DNA of 64,000 bases from Pseudomonas sp. Au-Pse12 (GCF_021341665.1 NZ_JAJTTH010000003.1:496001-560000), one strand, 5' to 3'; shown: positions 46,751-58,823, counted from the first letter of the stretch. Numbers and translations are program-made. The notes: generated from the sequence alone by a model not told the origin.

Positions 46751-47575
46751 TTACATGCGCTGCAGATCCCGCTGGGCCAGCTGAGCGGCGGAAGTACCCG
46801 GATATTGGGCCACCACCTGCTGCAGAATGCCCTTGACCCGGTCGGTGTGACCGAGACGGCGCTCTACGTCAGCCAGCTTGTACAGCGAATCCGGCACTTT
46901 GGCGTGCTTGGGATACAGCTGGGAAACCTTGGCAAACGCCTGGCCGGCACCTTGCAGGTCGCCTTTGGCCAGGTTCACTTCACCCAACCAGTACTGGGCA
47001 TTGCCGGCGTACTGGCTGTTGGGGTACTTGCGCAGGAATGCCGAGAAAGCCTGGCTGGCCTTGTCGAAATCCTTGGCCTTGATCAGGTCGAAGGCAGCAT
47101 CGTAATAGAGCTTTTCCTTGGCCGGATCACCCGGTTCGCTGCTGGCGGCTGGTGCTTGAGCAGCAGCCCCGGCGGCGGCACCGGCGGCGCTGTTATCGCC
47201 ACCGGCTGAAGAATTCTCAGGACTTGCGGCAGGTGCAACACCGCTTCCTATGCGTCGATCAAGATCCTGGTAACGTTCCAGGCTTTCTTGCTTCATCCGC
47301 GCTACATCATTTTGCAGAACTTCGATCACACCCTGTTGGCGCGCAATCTGCTCCTGCATTTGCTGCAGTTGCTGGAACAGCTCGCCCTGTGCCGAGACAG
47401 GGGTCGAAACCCCTCCCCCGGCATAGGCGCCGTTCGTGCCATAACCCGCTGGCGGATAACTGCTCCCGCTATTGTTATAGCCAGAGTTGTTATCGACCAC
47501 AGGAACCGCAGACCACGCCGCAAGCGGCGTGAGACTGAGAGCCAAAATAGTTACAGCACGACGGCACGTTCGCAT
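46751..47575 (-). CDS. cpoB: Tol-Pal cell-division coordinator CpoB (YbgF)
   Basis: 274 residues, periplasmic. A signal peptide (to about residue 23) is followed by a Gly/Tyr/Ser-rich linker, a coiled coil that trimerises (ELFQQLQQMQEQIARQQGVIEVLQNDVARM, about 65-100), an Ala/Pro-rich linker and TPR repeats at the C-terminus (AAFDLIKAKDFDKASQAFSAFLRKYPNSQYAGNAQYWLGEV). Links Tol-Pal with peptidoglycan synthesis at division. It starts 6 bp after pal. Confidence 0.95.
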   Translation of the reverse strand: MRTCRRAVTILALSLTPLAAWSAVPVVDNNSGYNNSGSSYPPAGYGTNGAYAGGGVSTPVSAQGELFQQLQQMQEQIARQQGVIEVLQNDVARMKQESLERYQDLDRRIGSGVAPAASPENSSAGGDNSAAGAAAGAAAQAPAASSEPGDPAKEKLYYDAAFDLIKAKDFDKASQAFSAFLRKYPNSQYAGNAQYWLGEVNLAKGDLQGAGQAFAKVSQLYPKHAKVPDSLYKLADVERRLGHTDRVKGILQQVVAQYPGTSAAQLAQRDLQRM

Positions 47576-47581
47576 GACGAA

Positions 47582-48079
47582 TTACTTACGCAGTTCGACG
47601 CGACGGTTTTGAGCCCAGGACTGCTCGTCGTGGCCAGTAGCAACTGGACGCTCTTTACCGTAGGAAACCAGCTCCAGCTGTGCAGGGGAAACGCCCTGCA
47701 GAACCAGGTAGCGCTGAACGGCTTTCGCACGACGCTCGCCCAGAGCCATGTTGTACTCACGAGTACCACGTTCGTCGGTGTTGCCTTCCAGAACGACGCG
47801 AGCGCCGTTGCCTTTCAGGTCTTTGGCGTGAACGTCCAGAGCGCGCATGGCTTCTGGCTTCAGGTCCGAGCTGTCGTATTCGAAGTAGAAGGTGGTGATT
47901 GCGCGCAGAGCAGCTTCTTCGCTCAGGGAGCCATCAACAGCACCGGTGTTAGCGCCGTAACCAGCGTTTGGATCAACAGCGCCTTCACCGGCGTTGTCGC
48001 CACCTTTGGAGGAGCAACCTACAGCCACAGCCATGGCCAGAGCCAGCGCAGCAAACTTACCAAACTTCAACATTTCCAT
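47582..48079 (-). CDS. pal: Peptidoglycan-associated lipoprotein Pal (OprL)
   Basis: 165 residues. Lipobox VAVGC near residue 21, then a short linker and an OmpA-like peptidoglycan-binding domain with [22 protein letters not shown]. Anchors the outer membrane to peptidoglycan and works with TolB. The start at 48079 has AGGAG 7 bp upstream; a later Met at 48073 is less well placed. It lies 53 bp after tolB. Confidence 0.96.
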   Translation of the reverse strand: MEMLKFGKFAALALAMAVAVGCSSKGGDNAGEGAVDPNAGYGANTGAVDGSLSEEAALRAITTFYFEYDSSDLKPEAMRALDVHAKDLKGNGARVVLEGNTDERGTREYNMALGERRAKAVQRYLVLQGVSPAQLELVSYGKERPVATGHDEQSWAQNRRVELRK

Positions 48080-48132
48080 CGTGAAACTCCTAATGAACCC
48101 CAGTGTGTTAAGTGAAACATTGTAGCGCCGCG

Positions 48133-49434
48133 TCAGTTCAGGTAAGGGGACCAGGACGGTTCTCTGACTTCGCCTTGAGCGGTAGGAAGCGGGAGCCTCA
48201 CACGTCCATTAATGGACACGAGCATCAAGACTCCCCGGCCCTGCTGGCGGGTGGCGTAGATTACCATGGTGCCGTTGGGCGCAACAGTAGCTGACTCATC
48301 AAGGTTGGTGTCTGTAAGGATTTTTACGCTACCGCGCTGCAAATCCTGAGCCGCCACCCGGAAGTTGGTGAAACCATCCTGGCGGTGAATCATTACCAGG
48401 GTTTTTTCGTCAGCCGAAAGTTTCGGGTTGGCGTTGTAGTTACCAATAAAGGTCACACGCTCAGCGCCACCGCCATTGATGTTGCTTTTATAGACCTGCG
48501 GCTTGCCGCCACGGTCGGAAGTGAAATAGATGGTGGAACCATCCTTGCCCCAGAACGGCTCGGTGTTGATGCCCGGGCCACTGGTAACGCGGCTGATCTG
48601 CCGGGACGCCATGTTCATCACATAGATATCCGGGTTGCCGTCCTTGGACAGCACGAACGCCAGGCGGGTGCCATCCGGCGACCAGGCTGGAGCGCCGTTC
48701 AGGCCTTCGAAGTTGGTGATCTGCTCACGACGCCCGGTGTCGATGTGCTGGACGAAGATGCGTGGACGCTTCTGTTCGAACGACACATACGCAATGCGCT
48801 TGCCATCGGGTGCAAAACGCGGCGACAGGATTGGCTCGCGAGATTGCAACAGAGTGACTGCCCGAGCACCGTCGTAGTCCGAACGCTGCAAGGTGTAACG
48901 GGTGTTGTTCACCGAAAAGCGTTCAGCCGTCACATACAGCAGGCGCGTCGAGAACGCGCCCTTGATACCGGTGAGCTTTTCAAAGGACTGGTCGGAAATG
49001 TAGTGCGACATGTCCCGCAGCTGATCGACACTGCCCGACACGCTGCCGGTCAGCACTTGCTGCTCGGTGGCGACGTTGAACAACGCGTACTGCACCTGCA
49101 GGCGACCGCCCGCCGGAACAATGCTGCCGACCATCACGTACTGGGCGCCCAGGGCTTTCCAGTCGCGGAAAATGACTTCGCTGGCCTGGGTCGGCAAGCT
49201 GATCATGTTCTGCTTGGGGATAGGTGCGTAGTAACCCGAGTTGCGCAGGTCGTCACCGATGATCTGTGCCATGTCGTCCGGCAGCACGCTACCGCCCTGC
49301 CAGCCGAACGGCACTACCGCGATCGGTGTTGCCCGATCACTGCCGCTGGTGACCAGAATGTTTTTTTCATCCGCTGCCGCTATCCCTGCCATACAGCAAA
49401 TAACGACAAGCATTCCTCGAAGAAGGTTTCTCAC
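48133..49434 (-). CDS. tolB: Periplasmic beta-propeller protein TolB
   Basis: 433 residues. A signal peptide (to about 21) is followed by an N-terminal alpha/beta domain and a six-bladed propeller with WD40-like PD40 repeats ([50 protein letters not shown]). Binds Pal and TolA. It starts with GTG that overlaps the tolA stop (GTGA). Confidence 0.96.
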   Translation of the reverse strand: MRNLLRGMLVVICCMAGIAAADEKNILVTSGSDRATPIAVVPFGWQGGSVLPDDMAQIIGDDLRNSGYYAPIPKQNMISLPTQASEVIFRDWKALGAQYVMVGSIVPAGGRLQVQYALFNVATEQQVLTGSVSGSVDQLRDMSHYISDQSFEKLTGIKGAFSTRLLYVTAERFSVNNTRYTLQRSDYDGARAVTLLQSREPILSPRFAPDGKRIAYVSFEQKRPRIFVQHIDTGRREQITNFEGLNGAPAWSPDGTRLAFVLSKDGNPDIYVMNMASRQISRVTSGPGINTEPFWGKDGSTIYFTSDRGGKPQVYKSNINGGGAERVTFIGNYNANPKLSADEKTLVMIHRQDGFTNFRVAAQDLQRGSVKILTDTNLDESATVAPNGTMVIYATRQQGRGVLMLVSINGRVRLPLPTAQGEVREPSWSPYLN

Positions 49435-50492
49435 AAGGCTAAATCCTCAGGTGTGAATGTCATCTTGAATGAACGATAGGGAGCGAAATCCTTCGGACTC
49501 AAACCCTGCATTTCTGTCAAACGCCCAATGTTCTTGACTGCCGCCACCGCCGAAGCGTCGAACGGGCCGTCACCACTGGACTTGATCACGCTGACCGTGG
49601 TCACCGTGCCATCAGGCAACATGCCAATCCGCAGCTCCACCGTCATGCCCTTGCGTGCCGAAGGAGGACGAGCCCAGCCTTCCGCCGCACGAATGCGAAT
49701 CAGGTCATCGAAACTGCCCGCGACACTGTCACCCACTTCATCCGACTTCGTGGCCTCACGCTCCGGCTTGTCGGACAGCAAGTCCGCCAGGGCCTGGGCC
49801 TTTTTCTCTTCAGCAGATTTGCGTGCTGCTTCCTGCGCCTTTTTCTTCGCGGCGTCGGCGGCAGCTTTCTTCTTCGCATCCTCGGCGATCTTTTTCTTCG
49901 CCTCGTCAGCTTCAGCTTTCTTCTTCGCGTCTTCCGCGGCTTTCTTTTTCGCGTCTTCGACGATTTTCTTCTTCGCTTCTTCAGCGGCCTTTTTCTTGGC
50001 CTCTTCTTCAGCGGCTTTCTTGGCTTCTTCTTCGGCTTTCTTCTTGGCTACATCAGCCAATTGCTTCTCTTCGGCCTTTTTCGCTTCTGCGGCTTTCTTG
50101 GCGTCATCCGCCTTCTTCGCCTCATCGGCTTTCTTGGCCTCGTCGGCCTTTTTCGCTTCCGCGGCTTTTTGGGCAGCCTCTTCTTTCTTTTGTTCCGCAG
50201 CCTTGATCTCTTCCTGCTCGACCTTCTTCTGCTCCAGCTGTTCGGCTTCGGTCTGGCGCGCGGCGGATTTCTTCGCCTCACCCGCAATCTTGTGATTGGT
50301 CTGGGTGGTTGCCGGACTCTTGGATTTCAGCTGATACAGGGTCGCCTGAACGATCGGCTTGGCCGGGGGCAGTTCCGGAGTCATGGCAAAGCTGACAAAC
50401 AGCATGCCAAACACCAGCACGTGCAGGGCAATTGCCCAGACGCTAGGCCAGAAGTAGCTTTCCGAGGCGGACGGCTCTCGCTGTTGGTGCAT
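49431..50492 (-). CDS. tolA: Inner-membrane/periplasm-spanning protein TolA
   Basis: 353 residues. A single TM anchor (about 15-35), a long Ala/Lys/Glu-rich helical domain (about 85-240, with repeats such as [16 protein letters not shown]) and a C-terminal domain (about 255-353) that contacts Pal and TolB. The central domain is highly biased, and long open frames on the other strand are its shadow. It starts one base into the tolR stop. Confidence 0.95.
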   Translation of the reverse strand: MHQQREPSASESYFWPSVWAIALHVLVFGMLFVSFAMTPELPPAKPIVQATLYQLKSKSPATTQTNHKIAGEAKKSAARQTEAEQLEQKKVEQEEIKAAEQKKEEAAQKAAEAKKADEAKKADEAKKADDAKKAAEAKKAEEKQLADVAKKKAEEEAKKAAEEEAKKKAAEEAKKKIVEDAKKKAAEDAKKKAEADEAKKKIAEDAKKKAAADAAKKKAQEAARKSAEEKKAQALADLLSDKPEREATKSDEVGDSVAGSFDDLIRIRAAEGWARPPSARKGMTVELRIGMLPDGTVTTVSVIKSSGDGPFDASAVAAVKNIGRLTEMQGLSPKDFAPYRSFKMTFTPEDLAL

Positions 50493-50944
50493 CAGGGCGC
50501 CTCGGTAATCAGGCCAACGTTACCGACTCCGGCTTTCTGCAGGCCGCCCATGGCACCCATCACGGCGCCGTAGTCGACGGATTTGTCACCGCGAATGAAC
50601 ACCTGGGTGTGTTTGCCGCCTTCGTTGCCGGCACGGATGATCTTGGTCACCGCGTCGGTCATCTGCGGCAAGGTCATCGCCTTGTCCTGTTGCTTTTCGG
50701 TGTCGACTTCACTGCCAAGGTTCCAGTAGTAGGTCTTGTCAGCCTTGATCGAAATGGTCAGCACCTGGGTGTTGTTGTCCTGGGGCAAGGCTTCGCTGGA
50801 AACCTTGGGCAGGTCAACTTTCACGCCCTGGTTGAGCATCGGCGCGGTCACCATGAAGATAACCAGCAGTACCAACATCACGTCGATGTAGGGCACCACG
50901 TTCATCTCGGCAACCGGCTTGCGTTTGTGGCGAACTCGGGCCAT
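50492..50944 (-). CDS. tolR: Tol-Pal system protein TolR
   Basis: 150 residues, ExbD-like: one N-terminal TM helix (MNVVPYIDVMLVLLVIFMVTAPML) with the proton-path Asp, and a periplasmic domain. With TolQ it energises TolA. It lies 13 bp after tolQ. Confidence 0.96.
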   Translation of the reverse strand: MARVRHKRKPVAEMNVVPYIDVMLVLLVIFMVTAPMLNQGVKVDLPKVSSEALPQDNNTQVLTISIKADKTYYWNLGSEVDTEKQQDKAMTLPQMTDAVTKIIRAGNEGGKHTQVFIRGDKSVDYGAVMGAMGGLQKAGVGNVGLITEAP

Positions 50945-50957
50945 GGGGTCTACCTGC

Positions 50958-51653
50958 TCACTCTTCGCTGGTGTGCACTTTACGGTGCAGGATCGCCTGG
51001 AACTCGTCGGCGAAGGTGTAGTAACGGCTGATCAGCGTCTCGCCACGAGCGGCGAAACGGTTGTAGGCGATCACCGCCGGGATGGCTGCGAACAGGCCGA
51101 TCGCCGTGGCGATCAGCGCTTCGGCGATACCCGGGGCCACAGTGGCCAGGGTCGCTTGCTGGGCCTGAGCCAGGCCGCGGAAGGAGTTCATGATCCCCCA
51201 GACGGTACCGAACAGACCGATGTACGGGCTGACCGAACCGACGGTGGCGAGGAACGGCAGGCTCTGCTCGAGCTTTTCTTCTTCGCGGGAAATCGCTACG
51301 CGCATGGCGCGGGCGACGCCTTCCATGACGGCTTCAGGATCGACGCCCGGTTGCTGGCGCAGACGGGAGAACTCCTTGAAGCCGGCACGGAAGATCTGCT
51401 CGACGCCAGAGTCCGGGTCCGGGTTGCTGCCCGCCTGACGGTACAGCTTGGACAGGTCGATACCGGACCAGAAGCGCTCCTCGAAGCTCTCCAGGGCACG
51501 TCGACCGGCACGCAGCAGGTTGCTGCGCTGAAAGATCATGATCCATGAAGTCACCGATGCGGCAACCAGGGTCAGCATTACCAACTGCACTACAACGCTG
51601 GCATTGCTGACCAGGCTCCACATGGAGGAATGGTCGACGACGTTAGCTTCCAC
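50958..51653 (-). CDS. tolQ: Tol-Pal system protein TolQ
   Basis: 231 residues with three TM helices, ExbB/MotA-like ([51 protein letters not shown]). Forms the proton channel with TolR. It starts with GTG and overlaps the ybgC end by 11 bp. Confidence 0.96.
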   Translation of the reverse strand: MEANVVDHSSMWSLVSNASVVVQLVMLTLVAASVTSWIMIFQRSNLLRAGRRALESFEERFWSGIDLSKLYRQAGSNPDPDSGVEQIFRAGFKEFSRLRQQPGVDPEAVMEGVARAMRVAISREEEKLEQSLPFLATVGSVSPYIGLFGTVWGIMNSFRGLAQAQQATLATVAPGIAEALIATAIGLFAAIPAVIAYNRFAARGETLISRYYTFADEFQAILHRKVHTSEE

Positions 51654-52110
51654 GCTTTATCTCCTGCTCTGAGTGTGTACCCGCGCTGCTCTCGTCGGCA
51701 AAGGCCGTACGCAGAGCGTCTGGAATGGCGCGGGGTTTGAAATTGTCGGCGCGCACACAGGCCACCAGAAACTGCCCCTCGCAGAGCAGCGCATTGTCTT
51801 TGGCTCGCCTGACCTGCTGAGTGAAGCGCAGGCTAACCCGGTTCAATTCGGTAACTTGGGCACTGACCAGAAGTTCGTCGTCCAGTCGCGCCGGCGCGTG
51901 ATAACGCGCTTCGCTGGAATGCACGACAAATAACAGGTTCTCTCCTGCCAGCTGCGATTGGGCGAAGCCCAGGTGTCGTAGCCGCTCGGTTCGAGCCCGC
52001 TCCATAAACTTAAGGTAATTAACGTAATACACGATGCCGCCGGCATCGGTGTCCTCGTAATAAACGCGACAACGATGTGCGAACGGCTCAAGCCCGTTTT
52101 GCGCGCGCAT
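51643..52110 (-). CDS. ybgC: Tol-Pal-associated acyl-CoA thioesterase YbgC
   Basis: 155 residues, hot-dog fold of the 4-hydroxybenzoyl-CoA thioesterase family. The active-site segment is [27 protein letters not shown]. Hydrolyses acyl-CoA; its link with Tol-Pal may be phospholipid turnover. It leads tolQRAB-pal-cpoB. Confidence 0.94.
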   Translation of the reverse strand: MRAQNGLEPFAHRCRVYYEDTDAGGIVYYVNYLKFMERARTERLRHLGFAQSQLAGENLLFVVHSSEARYHAPARLDDELLVSAQVTELNRVSLRFTQQVRRAKDNALLCEGQFLVACVRADNFKPRAIPDALRTAFADESSAGTHSEQEIKRGS

Positions 52111-52248
52111 ACTCTAGTGCTTACTCCTCATGTTGCCAATCCGGCCAGGCAACTGTTTTTTCATTCTTGAACGACTTTTCGTGAAGTTTTAACAAGGCCA
52201 GTCCCTAGGACAGCACAAACCCCGAATAAATCGACAAAAAGCAGGTTA

Positions 52249-53307
52249 TCAATCGTCCACGGCATCGAGGAATTCGTCTACCACGGGCATGTCCCCCATT
52301 CGTGACGGAATGTTAAGACCGAAGTGCAGGTAGGCATGCCGGGTCACCACACGACCACGCGGGGTGCGCATGATATAGCCCTGCTGAATCAGGTACGGCT
52401 CCAGCACATCCTCGATGGTATGACGCTCCTCGCTGATGGCCGCCGCCAGGCTGTCGACGCCGACCGGCCCACCGTCGAACTTCTCGATCATGGTCAGCAA
52501 TAGACGTCGGTCCTGGTGGTCGAAGCCACGTTCATCGACATCCAGCAGGTTCAGCGCCAGGTCGGCGATCGGTTTGGTGATATGCCCCTTGGCCCGGACT
52601 TCGGCGAAATCCCGCACCCGGCGCAGCAAGCGGTTGGCGATCCGCGGAGTACCACGGGCCCGACGCGCGACCTCGAAGGCGCCTTCAGGATCCAGTGGCA
52701 AACCGAGGATCCCGGCGGAACGGCTGACAATGGTCGCCAGGTCCGCAGTGCTGTAGAACTCCAGGCGCTGGACGATGCCGAAGCGGTCCCGCAGCGGGTT
52801 GGTCAGCATCCCCGCGCGCGTGGTGGCGCCCACCAGGGTAAACGGCGGCAGATCGAGCTTGATCGAACGCGCCGCCGGACCTTCGCCGATCATGATGTCG
52901 AGCTGGAAGTCCTCCATGGCCGGGTACAGCACCTCTTCGACAATCGGCGACAAGCGGTGAATCTCGTCGATGAACAGCACGTCGTGAGGTTCAAGGTTGG
53001 TCAGCAAGGCGGCCAGATCACCGGGGCGCTCCAGCACCGGGCCGGAAGTGCTCTTGATCGACACCCCCATTTCCTCGGCGATGATATTGGCCAGGGTGGT
53101 CTTGCCCAGCCCTGGAGGGCCGAAGATCAGGGTGTGATCCAAAGATTCATTGCGCCCGCGGGCGGCCTGGATGAACAGTTCCATCTGCTCGCGCACGCTC
53201 GGCTGGCCAATGTAATCGGCCAGGCTGACCGGACGAATCGCCCGGTCCTGGATTTCCTCGCGCTCACGGGGGCCCGTGGCGGCGATCAGACGGTCAGCTT
53301 CAATCAC
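52249..53307 (-). CDS. ruvB: Holliday-junction branch-migration helicase RuvB
   Basis: 352 residues, AAA+ motor. Walker [13 protein letters not shown], Walker [12 protein letters not shown], sensor [18 protein letters not shown], and a C-terminal winged helix ([20 protein letters not shown]). It drives branch migration on RuvA. The GTG start lies directly beside the ruvA stop. Confidence 0.97.
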   Translation of the reverse strand: MIEADRLIAATGPREREEIQDRAIRPVSLADYIGQPSVREQMELFIQAARGRNESLDHTLIFGPPGLGKTTLANIIAEEMGVSIKSTSGPVLERPGDLAALLTNLEPHDVLFIDEIHRLSPIVEEVLYPAMEDFQLDIMIGEGPAARSIKLDLPPFTLVGATTRAGMLTNPLRDRFGIVQRLEFYSTADLATIVSRSAGILGLPLDPEGAFEVARRARGTPRIANRLLRRVRDFAEVRAKGHITKPIADLALNLLDVDERGFDHQDRRLLLTMIEKFDGGPVGVDSLAAAISEERHTIEDVLEPYLIQQGYIMRTPRGRVVTRHAYLHFGLNIPSRMGDMPVVDEFLDAVDD

Positions 53308-53916
53308 TTAAATCATTCCCTTCAGGGCTCGGCGGATCATGTCTTCGCTGCTCAAGCCTTTGTCTTTGATCGCGGATACCGCCTTGCTGGCTTCCTGCGG
53401 CTTGTAGCCCAGGGAGATCAGCGCGCTGACCGCATCCGACTCGGCACTGGCCACCGGCACCGGTGCATCCGGCTGGTTCGGCACCAGGGCAAACATGCTC
53501 GGTACGGCTTCCCAGGCTTTGAAGCGGTCCTTGAGTTCCACCAGCAAGCGCTCGGCGGTCTTCTTGCCGACCCCGGGCACCTTGGTCAGGGCCGAGGTGT
53601 CCTGGGCCTGCACGCAACGCACCAGCTCATCCACCTCAAGGCTGGACATCAGGGCCAGGGCCAGCTTCGGTCCCACACCGTTGAGACGGATCAACTCGCG
53701 GAAAAAGTCTCGCTCGCGCTTGCTGGCGAAGCCGTAGAGTAACTGCGCATCCTCGCGGACGACCAAATGGGTGTGCAAGGTCAGGGGTTCGCCGACCGAC
53801 GGCAGTCGATACAAGGTGGTCATCGGTACTTCGACCTCATACCCCAACCCGTTGACATCAAGAATCAGGTGCGGCGGCTGTTTCTCAGCCAGGGTGCCGC
53901 GCAAGCGTCCAATCAC
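53308..53916 (-). CDS. ruvA: Holliday-junction DNA-binding protein RuvA
   Basis: 202 residues. Domain I ([32 protein letters not shown]), two HhH motifs ([35 protein letters not shown]) and a C-terminal domain III that binds RuvB ([19 protein letters not shown]). Starts with GTG. It follows ruvC by 114 bp. Confidence 0.97.
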   Translation of the reverse strand: MIGRLRGTLAEKQPPHLILDVNGLGYEVEVPMTTLYRLPSVGEPLTLHTHLVVREDAQLLYGFASKRERDFFRELIRLNGVGPKLALALMSSLEVDELVRCVQAQDTSALTKVPGVGKKTAERLLVELKDRFKAWEAVPSMFALVPNQPDAPVPVASAESDAVSALISLGYKPQEASKAVSAIKDKGLSSEDMIRRALKGMI

Positions 53917-54030
53917 GTTTCAGATCCTTAGGCGATGGCCAGCCCGCAGCTGGCGACTCGTTGAGCGAGCATTTGCGCCGGCTACCCAGGCACACAATGC
54001 TCAGCCCCTAAAATGACTGCGCTGATGCTA

Positions 54031-54555
54031 TCAGAGACGCAGGCGACCGCCACGACTGCGTGCCGTTCCCAGGCCATGGGGCAGCAGGCTGGAACGGGTG
54101 TGAGCGTGACAGATGGCGATGGCCAGGGCGTCCGAGGCATCGATCTGCGGCTTGGTGGTCAATTTGAGCAAATGCATGACCATCATCTGCACCTGCTCCT
54201 TGTTGGCGCCGCCGGTGCCGGCCACAGCCTGCTTGACCTGTGTCGCGGTGTACTCGGCAATTTCCAGGCCCTCTTCGGCGCCGGCAACAATTGCCGCGCC
54301 CCGGGCCTGGCCGAGCTTCAGCGCCGAGTCGGCATTGCGCGCCATGAACACCTTCTCAATCCCCATGGTCACCGGACCGTAGGTCTGGATCACCTCGCGC
54401 ACACCGCGATAGACAATCTGCAGCCGCTCGGGCAGCTCACCGGCCCCGGTACGGATGCAGCCCGAGGCGACGTACACACAGCCGCGCCCCGTGTCTCGAA
54501 CCACGCCATAACCGGTAATGCGCGAACCGGGGTCGATGCCAAGAATAAGAGTCAT
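54031..54555 (-). CDS. ruvC: Crossover-junction endonuclease RuvC
   Basis: 174 residues. Catalytic Asp in [10 protein letters not shown] near the N-terminus; the middle Glu in GIEKVF and the C-terminal Asp pair in [14 protein letters not shown]. Resolves Holliday junctions. The start at 54555 gives the normal N-terminus; the in-frame extension upstream is not family-like. Confidence 0.96.
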   Translation of the reverse strand: MTLILGIDPGSRITGYGVVRDTGRGCVYVASGCIRTGAGELPERLQIVYRGVREVIQTYGPVTMGIEKVFMARNADSALKLGQARGAAIVAGAEEGLEIAEYTATQVKQAVAGTGGANKEQVQMMVMHLLKLTTKPQIDASDALAIAICHAHTRSSLLPHGLGTARSRGGRLRL

Positions 54556-54684
54556 AACGCCTGCTGCTTGAATAAAGAGGCTTGCCGGCCATGACCGGAA
54601 CAGCGAAAAGACAGAAGCCGGAAGCACCCTGCCGCGTAACGCTCGCGGCTTCGCACCTCCGGCCTCAAGGTTAGTGCAGTGGAA

Positions 54685-55431
54685 TCAGCCGAGCTGCTCG
54701 GCCACCGACTCCGGAATATCCGCGTTGGAATAGACGTTCTGCACATCATCCAGGTCTTCCAGCATGTCGATCAGCTTGAGCACCTTCTCCGCGCCTTCCA
54801 GGTCCAGTTCGGCACTGGTGGTCGGCAACATGACGATCTCTGCATCCGCCGCGCTGAAACCCGCCGCCTCCAGGGCATTACGCACCCCGTAGAAACCGGC
54901 GAACGAAGTGAACACGTCGATCGAGCCGTCTTCGTTGCTGACCACGTCGTCAGCATCGGCTTCCATCGCCGCTTCGATCAACGCATCTTCGTCGACACCC
55001 GCGGCGAAGGTGATCTGCCCCTTGCGCTCGAACAGGTAAGCCACCGACCCGTCGGTACCCAGGTTGCCACCGCACTTGCTGAAGGCATGGCGAACAGCCG
55101 CCGCGGTGCGGTTGCGGTTGTCGGTCATGCATTCGACCATCACTGCCACGCCATTCGGGCCGTAGCCTTCATAGGTCAACTCGACCACGTCGTCACTGCC
55201 GGCAGCACCGGTGCCACGGGCGATGGCTCGATCGATGATGTCGCGGCTCATGTTGGCGCCCAGGGCCTTGTCCAGGGCCAGGCGCAGACGTGGGTTGGAG
55301 TTCGGATCGCCACCGCCCTGACGGGCAGCAACGGTCAGCTCACGAATCCACTTGGTGAAAATCTTGCCTCTCTTGGCATCCTGACGCTCTTTGCGGTGCT
55401 TGATGTTCGCCCACTTGGAATGACCTGCCAT
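54685..55431 (-). CDS. yebC: YebC/PmpR-family protein
   Basis: 248 residues, beginning [27 protein letters not shown], the family signature. YebC proteins are known as transcriptional regulators (PmpR in P. aeruginosa represses the quinolone system) and, more recently, some act on ribosomes at proline stretches. The start at 55431 is certain from the signature. It sits between aspS and ruvC. Confidence 0.95.
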   Translation of the reverse strand: MAGHSKWANIKHRKERQDAKRGKIFTKWIRELTVAARQGGGDPNSNPRLRLALDKALGANMSRDIIDRAIARGTGAAGSDDVVELTYEGYGPNGVAVMVECMTDNRNRTAAAVRHAFSKCGGNLGTDGSVAYLFERKGQITFAAGVDEDALIEAAMEADADDVVSNEDGSIDVFTSFAGFYGVRNALEAAGFSAADAEIVMLPTTSAELDLEGAEKVLKLIDMLEDLDDVQNVYSNADIPESVAEQLG

Positions 55432-55541
55432 AACTTGCTCCAAATTCTCTTTGAAACATTGCCCACGCCGCTTGGCGGGCGGGGCAACAAAACTCGACCC
55501 ATAGAAAAAGCGCACCCGAAGGTGCGCCTTATCGGGCCGGC

Positions 55542-57317
55542 TTATTCAGCCTTGGGCTGTTCGCGCAGGCGGATGTGCAGCTCACGCAGAGCCTTGGCAT
55601 CCACCAGACCCGGTGCCTGAGTCATGACGCAGGCCGCGCTCTGGGTTTTCGGGAAGGCGATCACTTCACGGATCGACTGGGCGCCAGTCATCAGCATCAC
55701 CAGGCGATCCAGGCCGAAGGCCAGGCCACCGTGCGGCGGTGCGCCGTACTTGAGGGCGTCCAGCAGGAAGCCGAACTTCTCTTCCTGTTCCGCTTCGCTG
55801 ATGCCCAGCAGGCGGAATACCGCTTGCTGCATTTCCTTGCGGTGGATACGGATCGAACCGCCACCCAGTTCGGTGCCGTTCAGGACCATGTCGTAGGCGC
55901 GCGACAGAGCGGTAGCCGGATTGGCTTCCAGCTCTTCAGGCGAGCACTTCGGCGCGGTGAACGGGTGATGCAGGGCGGTGAAGCTGCCGTCGTCGTTCTC
56001 TTCGAACATCGGGAAGTCGACCACCCACATCGGTGCCCATTCGCAGGTCAGCAGGTTCAGGTCGTGACCGAGCTTGATGCGCAGTGCGCCCAGCGCCTCG
56101 CTGACGATCTTGGCCTTGTCGGCCCCGAAGAACACGATGTCGCCGTCGACCGCACCCACGCGATCGAGGATCACGTTCAGGTTGGCTTCCGGGATGTTCT
56201 TGACGATCGGCGACTGCAGGCCTTCAACGCCCTTGGCGCGCTCGTTGACCTTGATGTACGCCAGGCCCTTGGCACCGTAGATGCCGACGAACTTGGTGTA
56301 ATCGTCGATCTGCTTGCGCGGCATGCTCGCGCCGCCAGGAACGCGCAAGGCGGCGATACGGCATTTCGGATCGTTGGCCGGGCCGCTGAACACCTTGAAT
56401 TCCACTTCCTTGAGCTGGTCGGCAACGTCCACCAGTTCCAGCGGGTTGCGCAGGTCCGGCTTGTCGGAACCGTAGCGGCGCATGGCCTCTTCAAAGGTCA
56501 TGTGCGGGAATTCGCCGAATTCCAGACCCAGCACTTCCTTGAACAGGTTGCGGATCATGCCTTCGGTCAGGCCCATGATGTCTTTTTCGTCGAGGAAGCT
56601 GGTCTCGATGTCGATCTGAGTGAACTCAGGCTGACGGTCGGCACGCAGGTCTTCGTCACGGAAGCACTTGGCGATCTGGTAGTAGCGGTCGAAGCCGGCC
56701 ACCATCAGCAGCTGCTTGAACAGCTGTGGCGATTGCGGCAGGGCGAAGAAGCTGCCGGCGTGGGTACGGCTCGGCACCAGGTAGTCGCGAGCACCTTCCG
56801 GAGTCGCGCGGGTCAGGATCGGGGTTTCCACGTCGAGGAAACCGTTTTCGTCGAGGAAGCGACGGATGCTGGTGGTCATGCGCGAACGCAGGCGCAGCTT
56901 TTCGGCCATTTCAGGACGGCGCAGGTCGATGAAGCGATAGCGCAGACGGGTTTCTTCACCCACGTCGGAGTATTCGTTGAGCGGGAACGGCGGAGTTTCC
57001 GCTTCGTTCAGCACTTCCAGCTCGTAGCCCAGGACTTCGATCATGCCCGAAGCCATGTTGGCGTTGCCGGCACCGGCCGGACGCAGACGCACCTTACCGG
57101 TGATCTTGACCACGTATTCGCTGCGCACGCGGTCTGCAGCGGCGAAGGTTTCAGCGCGGTCCGGGTCGAACACCACCTGGGCCAGGCCTTCACGATCTCG
57201 GATATCGAGGAAAATCACCCCGCCGTGGTCACGACGACGGTGGACCCATCCGCAAAGGGTTACTTCCTGACCTTCCAGGCTTTCGTTCAGTTGGCCGCAA
57301 TAATGGCTGCGCATCAT
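55542..57317 (-). CDS. aspS: Aspartyl-tRNA synthetase
   Basis: 591 residues, class II. Anticodon-binding OB fold at the N-terminus ([26 protein letters not shown]), motif 2 ([24 protein letters not shown]), a bacterial GAD insertion and motif 3 ([13 protein letters not shown]). Pseudomonas has no asparaginyl-tRNA synthetase, so this enzyme is expected to be non-discriminating and charge tRNA-Asn too. The start is MMRSHYC at 57317; the second Met is also possible. Confidence 0.97.
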   Translation of the reverse strand: MMRSHYCGQLNESLEGQEVTLCGWVHRRRDHGGVIFLDIRDREGLAQVVFDPDRAETFAAADRVRSEYVVKITGKVRLRPAGAGNANMASGMIEVLGYELEVLNEAETPPFPLNEYSDVGEETRLRYRFIDLRRPEMAEKLRLRSRMTTSIRRFLDENGFLDVETPILTRATPEGARDYLVPSRTHAGSFFALPQSPQLFKQLLMVAGFDRYYQIAKCFRDEDLRADRQPEFTQIDIETSFLDEKDIMGLTEGMIRNLFKEVLGLEFGEFPHMTFEEAMRRYGSDKPDLRNPLELVDVADQLKEVEFKVFSGPANDPKCRIAALRVPGGASMPRKQIDDYTKFVGIYGAKGLAYIKVNERAKGVEGLQSPIVKNIPEANLNVILDRVGAVDGDIVFFGADKAKIVSEALGALRIKLGHDLNLLTCEWAPMWVVDFPMFEENDDGSFTALHHPFTAPKCSPEELEANPATALSRAYDMVLNGTELGGGSIRIHRKEMQQAVFRLLGISEAEQEEKFGFLLDALKYGAPPHGGLAFGLDRLVMLMTGAQSIREVIAFPKTQSAACVMTQAPGLVDAKALRELHIRLREQPKAE

Positions 57318-57412
57318 GGTAGTGGTTTCACTTCTCGTAATTCGAAATTCGATGGAGGCCTTGCGCACCTCAAGATGCCGGATACTGCAAGAACTCGCGC
57401 GTGTCGTTCAAC

Positions 57413-57634
57413 TTAGTCAGCTTTGTCGCCACCGGCCAGGTTCTTCTTGGAGCCGGTCTTGAAGTCGGTTTCATACCAGCCCGTACCGCTGAGGCGGAAA
57501 CCTGGCATGGACAGCATTTTTTTCAGCTCGGGCGCCTGGCAGGCAGGGCAGTCGACCAGCGGCGCGGCGCTGATCTTTTGAATGGCTTCCAACTGATGAC
57601 CACAGGAAGCGCATTGATAATCGTACATGGGCAT
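57413..57634 (-). CDS. FmdB-type zinc-ribbon protein
   Basis: 73 residues. The N-terminal zinc ribbon has two CxxC pairs (YQCASCGHQLE and VDCPACQAPELKK), then the family tail GTGWYETDFK. Function unknown; it is commonly next to aspS. It starts at 57634 or 57628 (MPMYDY) and precedes aspS by 95 bp. Confidence 0.88.
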   Translation of the reverse strand: MPMYDYQCASCGHQLEAIQKISAAPLVDCPACQAPELKKMLSMPGFRLSGTGWYETDFKTGSKKNLAGGDKAD

Positions 57635-57884
57635 GGGGGGCGTCTCGGCAATCCAGATTACTGCTTGAACTACAGCCAGAGCCCACGCCAAAGCTCGGGC
57701 TACCTAGCAAAGAGCGGGATTATATCCATTAAATCGACCCTGTGCAGCCGTATGACCCTAAGGCAATCGTTGCCGACTGCCAGCCATCGGCCTGGAGACG
57801 CGGCAAGCCATTCTTCAGAGCACTGCAGATATATGCCGGTCGAGAGTGCGAACGGCGCACGGGGCGCCATTCGCAATAGCGGGC

Positions 57885-58358
57885 TTAACGATTTTCCAGC
57901 AGGGAACGCAGCATCCACGCGGTCTTTTCATGCACTTGCATGCGCTGGGTCAGCAGATCCGCAGTCGGCTCATCGCTGACCTTGTCCAACAACGGGAAAA
58001 TGCCCCGCGCGGTGCGAGTCACCGCTTCCTGGCCGGCGACCAGTTGCTTGATCATTTCCTCTGCAACCGGCACCCCTTCCTCTTCCTTGATCGAGGACAG
58101 TCGCGCATAGATGGAATAAGCGCCTGGCGCCGGGAAGCCGAGGGCACGAATACGCTCGGCAATCAAGTCCACCGCCAGGGCCAGCTCGTTGTACTGCTCT
58201 TCAAACATCAAATGCAGGGTACGAAATTGCGGACCGGTGACGTTCCAATGGAAGTTATGGGTTTTCAGGTACAACACGTAGGTGTCCGAAAGCAGACGGG
58301 ATAGACCGTCGACGATGGATTTACGATCTTCTTCGCTGATACCGATATCAATTGCCAT
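57885..58358 (-). CDS. Dps-like ferritin
   Basis: 157 residues, four-helix bundle. Ferroxidase residues are visible in [45 protein letters not shown]. Dps proteins store iron and shield DNA from oxidative damage. No N-terminal Lys-rich tail is seen, so DNA binding may be weak. It is divergent from the cold-shock gene, as in P. aeruginosa. Confidence 0.92.
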   Translation of the reverse strand: MAIDIGISEEDRKSIVDGLSRLLSDTYVLYLKTHNFHWNVTGPQFRTLHLMFEEQYNELALAVDLIAERIRALGFPAPGAYSIYARLSSIKEEEGVPVAEEMIKQLVAGQEAVTRTARGIFPLLDKVSDEPTADLLTQRMQVHEKTAWMLRSLLENR

Positions 58359-58823
58359 GTTTCTCTCCGTTAACGGGATGGATTCACCTAGTCAGCTGCC
58401 GGACCACTCTAGCAAGAGAGCCACGCCCCTGCCGCCCAGGATCGTCAATCAGCCCTGCGGTGGATTGTCCCGCGGTCCGATCCGGGACAGGCCGCGCCGA
58501 CGTCGAGTCAGCTCAGACCACAGGGAAAAGCCGGCGCTCCTTGGAAAACTCACTGCCATCTGTCTAGAACAGGCGTTTGCCCGATTGTGCGAATCCAGCT
58601 GCAAGTACCGGACATTCGTGCGCCCAGGCTGGGCGGCGGCGCTGATTTGAGAAGGCCTGGGCTTTGCTGTTAAATAGAGCCCGTGTCGCTGTTGCCTATT
58701 TCTTCGGCCAGCGCGCATAGGCTGACACCGCGTACGTAACCACCGCCTCACCTATTTGTTCAGAAGCGAACCGTGCGTGATCAGCTCTTCCTTGTGCTTC
58801 CTTCTTAACGTGAGTTAATCAAA
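58359..58823. other. Divergent promoter region between the dps-like and cold-shock genes
   Basis: 465 bp without a gene. A good promoter for the rightward gene lies at 58647-58675 and would give a leader of about 140 nt, as usual for cold-shock genes. No OxyR or Fur site was recognised for the dps side. Confidence 0.65.
58647..58675 (+). promoter_or_regulatory. Candidate sigma-70 promoter of the membrane-anchored cold-shock gene
   Basis: TTGAGA (58647-58652), 17-bp spacer, TTAAAT (58670-58675). Transcription would start near 58682, giving a leader of about 142 nt. Confidence 0.5.

Noticed and set aside
49528..50295. Plus-strand frame rich in Phe, Ala and Ser opposite tolA
   Set aside because: It is the reverse reading of the Lys/Ala/Glu-rich TolA helix, not a membrane protein.
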